DNA of 64,000 nucleotides from Riptortus pedestris. Taxonomy: Eukaryota > Arthropoda > Insecta > Hemiptera > Alydidae. Positions 56,577-64,000 of the stretch are shown in pieces. Below the pieces are notes generated by a model, which saw only the letters and a program-made list of their open reading frames with translations, searched no databases and was not told the DNA's origin. Position 1 is the stretch's first letter, and the number at the start of each line of letters is the position of its first letter. The stretch covers positions 144,889,501 through 144,953,500 of the forward strand of contig CM032229.1 in the NCBI GenBank assembly GCA_019009955.1. The letters run 5' to 3'. A program made the translations under genes and the position numbers.

Positions 56577-57024
56577 CTGTTAACACTCTAGCGGTCGCAA
56601 TTTTTGTTTAATCGTCACCTAACTCGGTATTTAATCGTTTTACGTAAAAGGAAAGACCAAGTTCGTTAAAGACTGAAATCAGTGGGAGGGGGGGAGGGGA
56701 TTAGAGGTGGGAATTTCGAAGGTTCGAAATACCTCCATTGCCATACGTCGGATCAAAAAATTGTATATGACCAATCTTATTGTAAATTAAATTTACTATA
56801 AATATTGTTATGTACATTTATTCTCTGTCTTCAATATTAACCGAAATAATTGCTTTATTATAAAGTGTAACGAATGAGCTATGGTAGCTTCTATTCGGTC
56901 CCGCCGAAAGCTAGTTCGCCCGTTTCCGTAACTGTTCGGCCCTCGTATGGAGATTTCTCTATTGTATAACTTTACGTGAGAAATCTGCTTAGTTTACGCA
57001 GCCCCTGCGTGACGGACTTTTTTC
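56282..57024 (+). mobile_element. DINE-1-like element, both ends, with rearranged (AT)n core
   Basis: The 5' end is TTAGCAGATTTCCCTTAAGG with its palindrome, followed by CATGATGCGATTTTCG, ATGTCCATCGATCCTACCC and GAGGTCCGTTTAAAAC. The core is expanded: a piece with CCGCTAGAGTGTTAACAGAC occurs twice in tandem (56424 and 56492), then once inverted (TTGTCTGTTAACACTCTAGC at 56572). The 3' part has GTTAAAGACTGAAATCAG, the G-run, TAACCGAAATAATTGC and a variant ending (CCGTTTCCGTAACTGTTCGG). The terminal GAGAAATCTGCTTAGTTTAC, hairpin ACGCAGCCCCTGCGT and GACGGACTTTT are intact. Confidence 0.92.
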
Positions 57025-57435
57025 CTTTAGGGAAATCCGTTATTGAGATTGTACTCACGTAATGATTTTCGAAGCAAATATTTCAAATGTCCTTGGATAG
57101 TACCTAGAATTTGAAGAAAATAAGGTCCGCTCAAAGTTACAATCTTACCGTCGTTCTCATTCTCAAAATTCTTCAATTGCTGAATTCGAACCAGGTGCAG
57201 GAGGAATTAAGAGAGACGACGGAAAATTCGAAACATCTCCGTTTTTATGAACTTGACAAAAAAATTTACATTTTCTTCCCTATTGAAAATGACATTTTCT
57301 ACAATTGTTGTTCTGTGTACAGACAAAAAATGTATTGTTTTCTCTAACTCGAACATTAACCGAGATATTTCCACTTTTTAACTTTCAGTCTTCTGTAAAC
57401 CCCTACTCCCACTAACTGATTTCACATTAAGCAGG
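57025..57435 (+). mobile_element. Second DINE-1-like copy, head to tail with the first
   Basis: It starts at the last T run of the preceding copy with CCTTTAGGGAAATCCGTTAT, so the 5' subterminal repeat is partly shared or lost. It continues with GATTGTACTCACGTAATG, AAATGTCCTTGGATAGTACC, GGTCCGCTCAAAGTTAC and later TTAACCGAGATATTTCCAC and CTACTCCCACTAACTG. A LINE then interrupts it. A worn 3' hairpin at 58440-58465 (GTTTACGTAGCCCCTGCGGT) is probably its other end. Confidence 0.8.
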
Positions 57436-58438
57436 TGAGCCACGAGACTTCTCATGTCCTGCTTAAATTTCAGGTCTTTCATAAGCTCCTTATTTATTTA
57501 TTATTACTCTGCTAGACACATCCTCTCGAATGCTTTTACACAAACTGGACAACATAAAAAACCACGTCGAACATATAGAACAAATACGCCATAGTATAAC
57601 ACAATTAAAAAACAGACTGACTTTCATTCACTTCAAATGGGTCAAGGCACATGAAGGAATTATGGGTAACGAAATAGTCGATATCCACGCCAAAAGACCC
57701 TCTAAAATTAGCGAAGAGGTAATTTACAATAAAATTACTCCAACTGTGTTGAAGTCTTTGCTGGGAGAAAAAAGTATTAATTTGTGGCAACAGCGATGGA
57801 ATTAAACAGATAAGGGATTACAAGTAAAATTATACATCCCTGTTTTAAAAACCAATATCTCACTATCCCAACATACATTTTATCTAACAACACACATACT
57901 AACTGGACACGGAAAACCAAACTCTTACTTACACAGATTCAAACTTACTGGCTCAAATACTTGTAAATGCTACAGTTACACTGAACAGATATTCGCCCAC
58001 CTGATTTATGAATGTAGACTGACTCAAAACATACGACGACAGTTAAAGATTAATATTCCCGCATTGCCTATCAGTCCTGATATCTTATTTTCAAAACACC
58101 TAAATTTATTAAAATAATAGCCTATGATATTCTTAAGATGAGAGAGGAAAAGATAATATAATATTAATATTATGTAATTTTTTATTGGTTATTTAATTGC
58201 ATTCCTTAATTGTTCTTATTTAATGTTTTTTTTATTACCAAGTTTAATTTTCATATTCTTATTTACATTTTTAATATGTATTTATATTATTATATAAAAA
58301 TTGTTAAATGTTTTGACAAAATGCACATATAATGTAAATATGTATGGGATGTGCAGAAAATAAAATCCCTCCAAATCGGGATACTATGTTGAGGAAAATA
58401 CTTAAAAAAAAATAAATAAATAAAAAATACGTAAAAAA
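57436..58438 (+). mobile_element. 5'-truncated LINE insertion
   Basis: About 1 kb lies between the broken DINE-1-like copy and its 3' hairpin. It holds the C-terminal part of a LINE ORF2 and an AT-rich 3' UTR. The right edge has an A-rich, AATA-type tail (AAAAAAAAATAAATAAATAA near 58404). No exact target duplication was found, so the left edge is approximate. Confidence 0.65.
57506..58117 (+). pseudogene. LINE ORF2 C-terminus with RNase H domain
   Basis: One frame runs from 57506 to the stop at 58115, broken only by TAA at 57803-57805. The N-terminal part contains FKWVKAHEGIMGNEIVDIHA, the C-terminal RNase H signature (W-V-x-x-H-x-G-I-x-G-N-E-x-x-D) with the last catalytic Asp. After the stop come TFYLTTHILTGHGKPNSYLH and a CKC...H...C cluster (TCKCYSYTEQIFAHLIYECR), a terminal domain typical of jockey/I/R1-type LINEs. 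It would degrade RNA in RNA-DNA hybrids in a complete element. The copy is 5' truncated and dead because of the stop and the missing reverse transcriptase. Confidence 0.85.
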
Positions 58439-58465
58439 AGTTTACGTAGCCCCTGCGGTGCAGAC

Positions 58466-60259
58466 ATTTTACCTTGATATTCAAATTTGAGAGCTTCACT
58501 TAGCTACAGTAAGAAATTACTGGCATCTGCACGAGCACTCTTATAAACTTGATTAATACAACAATCCAGTACGATTAAGCTAGAAGCATATTCAAGAGAG
58601 ATTTAAAGACTCTTTTCATGAAATATTAATTCAGATCGTTGATTCAATACAATTGGAGGTCCATGAATAACTAGAGCTCCTGTAAAAATATACATCAACT
58701 AAAAATCAATAGTCGCATAAATTTTACCTGAGAGATTATTCATTTTCAGTTCACTTTCAAACTATTTGCAATCATATTACAACACAGACTATCATTCAAA
58801 TAATGAATCTAAACATAAATAAAAGTGTATATGTTGCAAATGGAAATGACATTTCATTTTAACTTCATGTGAAATATTAAATCGAACGATCATTAGTAAT
58901 TGAGTATTATAATGGGAAAGGAGATTAGAAGCAAGATACGAGATTAATAAATTTTAAATTGAGTGACGCCCGTGTCAACTGACGGCACGCCATTCTTCCA
59001 AGGCAGTTTCAAATTGTGTATAATTTTATTTAATAATCCCAGTTATTTTCATCAATTGTCATGAAAAAATAAGGCGCCGTTTTGTGGCTTAAAGGTGACG
59101 GTGATTCTTTAATATGTTATTAGCAACGCAAATTGCGATTTGACCAGTGCGAGTAGACTTTTCTATTCACTTCCTGGTGACTTTATTTTAGCATAGTGCC
59201 GTGCAGAAGGCTACTGTAAAACATTTTATCCGTTCTCTCACGTTGTGATCGTCCCTGGAAATCAGGACACGTCGAAATGTCCGTACTAAGTGCGGAGTAA
59301 GTCGTAATCCGAACTAAGCAGACTTCCCACGTGCTGCAATGGCACAATACTGACCTCATCTTACCATCATTTTTATTGTCAGTATTCCTAAATAAAAACC
59401 GGATAAATAGCAAGACGTGATTTTACTGAGGCTGAAAAAAAAAAAATATATTAATAACTTCAAAACAGCGAGTTTCTGAAACTCTAGGAGAGAAGACGTG
59501 AACAGTATTCTCTTTCGAGATTGAAATCGGCCACACCAAATTAACACACTCACACTTCATTACAAGCATTTTACTTACTTTTGAGTTCCCAAGGTCAACA
59601 GGACTGACAGACCTACTTGCACGTGGCACACTTGTAATAACTCCCGTTAAGACATATACTGACTGAATACCGAAAACGACAACACCATGACCTCCTCCAC
59701 GATTACAAGGAATTGTGACGGAAGGCAGCCCAAAATTAACAATATATATATATATACCTACAAAAAATTCAAATATACGGCAAAATATATAGCATACAAA
59801 TTAAGTCTGTTGTATGCAACAAGATTTCAATTGTATTAGATGCGTTTGTACCAAACTCGGAAATTTTTACCCTGTAAGGAAGATAATTACGACAATCATT
59901 ACCAAAAGTACCGTTTTCAGAGATTCATCTCCATATGATCATCCACCAACTATAGATTATCACCAATTTATTATTTTTTTTAAATATTGTTCTCTTAAAA
60001 AATGTTTATCTATATTAACTTTTTTTATTTGTCATTGTTTTTTGGTATTCGTTATTGTTATCTATAACTAATCGTTTACTTTTAGTTATTTAACTGTTTT
60101 TTGTAGAAACTACTTTTTACTACCTCAAATAATCTTTCATGTGATGTCCATAAGCAAATGTTATTAAAAAAATAAAATAATCTCGTTAATCTTTTAGTTC
60201 AGAAAAAATGTAACTTTTTTTAACTCTTTTCGGTAGTTACATCTGAGAGTATTAATTTT
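58466..60259. other. No gene; short DINE-1-like piece at 59290-59420
   Basis: Around 59295-59420, ACTAAGCAGACTTCCCACGT and the ATAAAAACCGGATAAATAG block mark a minus-strand DINE-1-like variant fragment. Short open frames (59183-59629, 59814-60071) have no known domain. The rest shows nothing. Confidence 0.45.
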
Positions 60260-60587
60260 AAAAAGATTGGTTCAGTATCATTTTTCGATCAGACTCATAA
60301 TAACGGACTGACAGCAATTCACGAGTGCGGCATTCCACTAATTTGAATCTGAACCCCCCCCCCCTACTCCTGGTCTTACGTCAGCCATTTAACAAATTCA
60401 TCAGTGGTTAGTATTGAAATAGGGAATGAAAAGGTTAAATATCGAGTTAGTTCAGATCCAATGAACATTCATGAGTCGAGAAATAAAATCATAATTCATG
60501 ACGTGTGTGGTCACTAGGTACTTGCATGTTGATCTCACATAATAAAGATCTGTTCGGAAACAATGTTTTGTCGAGGGGGAACTCAGG
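60260..60587 (-). mobile_element. DINE-1-like variant, part 1 (split by SINE)
   Basis: It has GGTTCAGTATCATTTTTCG, CAGACTCATAATAACGG, a C-run, TTACGTCAGCCATTTAACAA, AAAGGTTAAATATCGAGTT, CATGACGTGTGTGGTCACTA and CATAATAAAGATCTGTTC. The same series repeats at 60820-61160. Confidence 0.65.
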
Positions 60588-60786
60588 TTAGCCGTGTGAG
60601 TAAAGAATGTCAAATATCACACGGTAAACCAAGAGTGGCGAATTCGATTCCCGAACTGAGCAATAGGAATTTTTAGTGGCACAAACTCATTAAATGAAGT
60701 CTTTCCCTAGGTAGAAAAGAGTGGTAACCTAGTGTGATCCCTATTAGCCGTAGTTGCAAAAAGTAGACATTAATAAATATTAGAAT
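60588..60786 (+). mobile_element. tRNA-derived SINE with A and B boxes
   Basis: The head AACTCAGGTTAGCCGTGTGA (A-box region) is followed by ATCACACGGTAAACCAAGAG and the best B-box in the window, GCGAATTCGATTCCCG. The body then runs to TTGCAAAAAGTAGACATTAA and an AATA tail. The flanks GTTCGGAAACAAT and TTCAGAACAAT are a possible diverged target duplication. It interrupts a DINE-1-like variant. Confidence 0.82.
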
Positions 60787-61165
60787 TAGAATTCAGAACA
60801 ATATTCGGTATTTAAGCTCGGGTTAAAAATATTGGTTCTATAACATTTTTCGATCAGACTCAAAATAACGGAGAAATTTTGAATTTTTGGGCTCACACTA
60901 CCTTTGAACCCCCCTCACTAGTGCTTGTCTGATGTCAGCCAATTATCTTAATATCTAAATTATCTAAGTATGATCTTTAGTATTAAAGTAGTGAATGAAG
61001 AGGTTAAATAACGAGTATAGTTTAAATGAAATAAACATTTTAGAGTCAAGAAAAACAAACCATAATTCGTGACGTGTGTGGTCACTAGATACTTGCGTGT
61101 AACTCACATAATAAAGATCAGTTTAAAACAATATTTAGTATTTAAGCGTGGGGTAAGACGTGATA
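60787..61165 (-). mobile_element. DINE-1-like variant, tandem second copy
   Basis: It repeats the blocks of 60260-60587 in the same order (TATTGGTTCTATAACATTTT, GTCTGATGTCAGCCAATTA, GAGGTTAAATAACGAGTAT, CGTGACGTGTGTGGTCACTA, AACAATATTTAGTATTTAAG). The first few bases (TTCGGTATTTAAGCTCGGG) complete the first copy after the SINE. Confidence 0.65.
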
Positions 61166-61425
61166 TTTTCGCTTATTGTAAACATATTTGAATATATCTC
61201 ACATATACATTGATTTCCAGGGTCCTTGACAATATTACAATACAAGTCTTGACCATGTGTTCTTGTTTAAGGGCGACGTTTAACTAGACATAATTCTAGC
61301 TTCCTCAGCGCTCTCTCTGAGCGCTCCATTTTCTCCTACTCCCAATAACCTTACCTTCAAATACGTTTTGGATGTACTCCTAATCTTAAGGAGTGCCCAC
61401 TAAGTTTTATCCAAAACTAATGATC
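61166..61425. other. No gene recognised
   Basis: A small GC-containing inverted motif (GCGCTCTCTCTGAGCGC at 61309-61325) is the only structure noted. Confidence 0.35.
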
Positions 61426-61777
61426 ATTCAAATTAAGGACTAAAATAGGGCTTGGAAAAGGCGAGGGGTTAGAAGTGGGCGGTCTCGTAAATTCAAACTA
61501 CCTCCGTTATTATGAGTCGGATAGAAAAATGTCATAGGACCAATCTTGTTGAACTATTGGTGCTCTACTATTGTTCCATACTTTTCTCTTTACATAACTC
61601 ATACATTTTAAGGGAGTTGTTAATATTTTCTTGTTCTATATCTACAGCAAACGAACACTTCTACTAGTCGAATCTGAACTTAGAAATAGAGAATGCTTGG
61701 TTAGATGACGTTGCTACTGTGTGTAGGACGCGTAGGAAATCTGCTCAGTTTACGCAGCACCTACGTGACAGACGTTT
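61426..61777 (+). mobile_element. DINE-1-like element, 3' half with intact hairpin
   Basis: It has GGCGAGGGGTTAGAAGTGGG, CTCCGTTATTATGAGTCGGA and TAGGACCAATCTTGTTGAA, then a variant middle. It ends with GGAAATCTGCTCAGTTTACG, the hairpin ACGCAGCACCTACGT (one compensable change) and GACAGACGTTTTG. Confidence 0.75.
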
Positions 61778-62310
61778 TGCTATTCGACTTAAAACCTGTG
61801 ATAAGCCAAGTAACGACTGATGCCATCTTAGTGGGCTGGTTACGCATCGCCGGCCAGTTAATGGCCCTTCCAGCTGTCCACTCTTACATGGGGCTGATGA
61901 GTTAAGAGACTTTACCCTGCCCCTTCACAGCTGCTAATTAGAGGTGATGATTCAGCCGGGAGAGCAGTGCGCAGGCGTGGGTGAAAGGAGTCTACCCTCC
62001 CCACACTTTCCAACCTCACCGCTATTTCAAAATGGTCCCATTCGTTTCTTGCTTCTTTGAATCTCTGTACACTCTAATAGGTTTACATAATGAGCACAGC
62101 AAAAGGTCACTTCCCGATTTTGACTAACTAAAGATTGCGACAACTTGAGATTTTTATTCTTTAAAATGCTTTAAATTAATTGATGTGACTGAAATAAAAT
62201 GTTGAGTGATCAATGTTCCAGCACACCAAGAAAAGGAAAATGTAGCCTTCCTGCATTAAATATTTCTGTCTTCAAAGTTCACCACAACTTTGGCATCTTC
62301 AGGTCTTTAA
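61778..62310. other. No gene; GC-richer segment at 61800-62040
   Basis: This segment is visibly less AT-rich than its neighbours and includes GCATCGCCGGCCAGTTAATG, but it has no long frame with a known domain. Confidence 0.35.
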
Positions 62311-62465
62311 TAAAAAGTCCGTTACGCAGGGGCTGCGTAAACTAAGCAGATTTCCCACGTGTGCCACGTATTTGCATTTATCTCAAAAAGTAAAAGTTCA
62401 ATGAGAACAATATTTGCTATTTATAGATAGTGAAAATACGAACATAACAACATTTATAGAATCAA
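62311..62465 (-). mobile_element. DINE-1-like element, 3' end
   Basis: The plus strand reads AAAAAGTCCGTTACGCAGGG, completing the hairpin ACGCAGGGGCTGCGT. Then AAACTAAGCAGATTTCCC, GTAAAAGTTCAATGAGAACA and AACATAACAACATTTATAG follow. It is truncated where the Penelope-like sequence starts. Confidence 0.85.
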
Positions 62466-62940
62466 ATAAAGGGTTAGAGCCGTCAGTGATAATGATACTG
62501 TTGTCATACCGGTCGGTGAAGACCGTCGTCACTGGCTGATGGTCGAGTACGTCTGGCAAGCGCTTTCGATGCGAAGGCAACATCTTCAAGCCGTTTAAAG
62601 TTGTACTGAGTTAGTTGTCCTTTAGTCAGTTGAATTTCCCCCGTATTAGGTTGTTTACATTGTAGTCCGTGTTTGTTTACTTACATCGTTGGTCTGTCAA
62701 ACGAAAGGTGGTTTTAGCTTGAGTCCAAATAAATGTTTTTCGTGTAGTAGGTCATTGCCGTATTCATATTAGATTGTTTATGTTTCTAGTATGTTATTCG
62801 AGTTTAGGTCTGGTATAGTTGCTTGTCTACAAGTACAGTTTTAATGTAATGTTTGCACGATTATATGGGTAATGACGGCTGATATTACATTATTAAGATA
62901 GAATCTGGATCCGCTTCGTCTGTGGGTATTCGTACGTGTG
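62466..62940 (-). mobile_element. Penelope-like element 3' region
   Basis: Untranslated sequence downstream of the endonuclease relic on the minus strand. The segment 62505-62610 (CTTCGCATCGAAAGCGCTTG on the minus strand) recurs at 40920-41045, marking it as the conserved terminal part of the element. Confidence 0.65.
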
Positions 62941-63658
62941 TCCGTCAGTTGGCTTTCGTTCGTTTAAATAGTTGCAATGGTCTGAATATCGTGTCTGAGG
63001 TAGTTTTGAGCTGTTTGTTTAAAATGTCTCCGTTGAATGTCCGTTGTTTGTAAATCTCCATGTACTCTAATATGTCCAATCTCCATCCTTTTGTTTGTCT
63101 GTGGAGGAGTTCCATACTGTAGGATATATTTGTAGGTTCGTGGCAGTGATCGTTCAAATGGTCGGCGAAGTTAGACTCTCGTTTGTTTAGTCTAAATGAG
63201 CGTATGTGTTTTGTGTATCGAGTTTTTCAGTCTCCTTCCAGTCTGTCCAATGTACGTGTTGTTGCAACTGCATGTTATTTTGTACACCCCGTTCATATTG
63301 TATATATCCTTCTTCTCGATTTCATTTGTCAGCTTTTGTCGTAGTGTTTCGTTGGTTCTGAAAGTAGTGTGGAGTCCTTCATTTTGTAGTACGTCGTGAT
63401 TTTATAAGTGTCAGGTCCTGTGTATGTGATGGCGTGGCGTTTCGTGATTGGTTCTGCGGGGGTGTGGGGGTCTCGTTATGTGTTACTGGTTAGTTTCTTG
63501 AATAATTCGTAAATGATGTGTCGTTTGTAACCGTTACTGTCTGCTATCTCGTATATTTGCTGCTCTTTGTCGTAGTTGTCCTTTGAAAACGGTAATGTAT
63601 TCAGTCTGTGTAGCGTGTGTCTAGATGCAGCGACTTTATATTGAGTTCGGTGATTTGA
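62941..63658 (-). pseudogene. Penelope-like GIY-YIG endonuclease part, decayed
   Basis: The minus strand reads, in order, HRTQYKVAASRHTLHRLNTL, DKEQQIYEIADSNGYKRHII, then after a stop and a frameshift the GIY-YIG start GVYKITCSCNNTYIGQTGR, then RESNFADHLNDHCHEP, and WRLDILEYMEIYK with the glutamate of the C-terminal motif. This matches the linker and GIY-YIG domain that follow the reverse transcriptase in Penelope-like elements and nick the target. At least one in-frame stop (near 63474), a shift near 63350 and a stop near 63196 kill it. It joins an oppositely oriented reverse-transcriptase part at about 63660. Confidence 0.88.
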
Positions 63659-63664
63659 AGTGGC

Positions 63665-64000
63665 TTGTATAGAACAAGAAGACTAGTTTCATTCGACATA
63701 AAAGACCTATACCCATCTATACCCGTGCAAGAAACCATCGACATACTCATTACAAGACTCAGCAACTTATACGATGTTGACTACATTAGGGAAATCGCTG
63801 ATCTAACAAAGACAGTGCTGGAGCAGTATTACTTCCGCTTCAATTACGACATATACATACTGACAGACGGACTCGGAATGGGAAATCCTACTTCTTCTCT
63901 ACTAACGGAGATATTCACCCAACACATTAAAGATACACACATACAAAACTCATGGACAAATACAACATAACAAAATATTTCAGTTTTGTAAATGACACCT
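63665..64000 (+). pseudogene. Penelope-like reverse transcriptase, partial, inverted
   Basis: The frame contains SFDIKDLYPSIPVQETIDIL (motif A with its Asp), then YYFRFNYDIYILTDGLGMG and NPTSSLLTEIF, the motif B region typical of Penelope RTs (D-G-L-x-M-G-x-P-x-S). A frameshift near 63950 moves the frame, after which KYFSFVNDT occupies the motif C position: the usual Y-V-D-D is F-V-N-D, so the first catalytic Asp is replaced by Asn. It continues past the window edge. Confidence 0.85.

Noticed and set aside
60588..60680. Possible tRNA gene (good A and B boxes)
   Set aside because: The same sequence is dispersed with a common non-tRNA body and no acceptor stem; it is a SINE head.
62510..62600. 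Possible hammerhead ribozyme, as found in some Penelope-like elements (CTGATGG near 62536)
   Set aside because: The required CTGATGA core and the GAAA partner are not both present and flanking stems could not be drawn.

Overview
This window is AT-rich, gene-poor eukaryotic DNA, most likely from an arthropod and probably an insect. The organism is inferred only from the mix of elements: Penelope-like, Transib/RAG1-like, hAT, Tc1/mariner, Helitron, jockey-type LINEs and DINE-1-like repeats. I found no intact host protein-coding gene, no functional tRNA or rRNA gene, no CRISPR and no operon. Nearly all open reading frames are chance frames in repeats, or fragments of transposable-element proteins.

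Most of the recognisable DNA belongs to five repeat classes. (1) A DINE-1/Helentron-like non-autonomous family of about 620-660 bp recurs more than 20 times on both strands. It has the subterminal inverted repeat AGCAGATTTCCC, an (AT)n core and a 3' hairpin ACGCAGcccCTGCGT. (2) A tRNA-derived SINE of about 190-210 bp is present in about a dozen copies; its head resembles tRNA-Leu. (3) Helitron fragments end in a hairpin plus CTAG, and each abuts a (TA)n tract. (4) DNA transposons keep clean target duplications: three hAT elements with perfect 8-bp duplications and one Tc1/mariner element flanked by TA. (5) 5'-truncated LINE and Penelope fragments are scattered throughout.

Layout: 1-6 kb holds two hAT elements, three SINEs and a retroposon with a 13-bp target duplication. 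7-24 kb is DINE-like copies, SINEs and LINE relics. 27-28.7 kb is a composite Helitron between two inverted 85-bp arms. 29-35 kb is DINE-like subfamilies, two long hairpins and another Helitron. 37.3-37.9 kb is a 23-bp minisatellite. 44.9-45.9 kb is a decayed RAG1-like (Transib) transposase. 49.6-50.9 kb is a DINE-like element split by a Tc1 element. 52.3-54.4 kb is a 96-bp satellite split, with phase preserved, by a hAT element carrying a transposase tail. 56.3-58.5 kb is two head-to-tail DINE-like copies, the second broken by a LINE with an RNase H domain. 62.5-64 kb is a Penelope-like element whose endonuclease and reverse transcriptase parts lie in opposite orientation.

The nested insertions give a relative chronology: satellite before hAT, DINE-like before Tc1 or LINE, and hAT before SINE. 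No new defence or metabolic system is visible. The points most worth checking are the RAG1-like relic, the Penelope inversion, the hAT element in the satellite, and the abundant DINE-like family.
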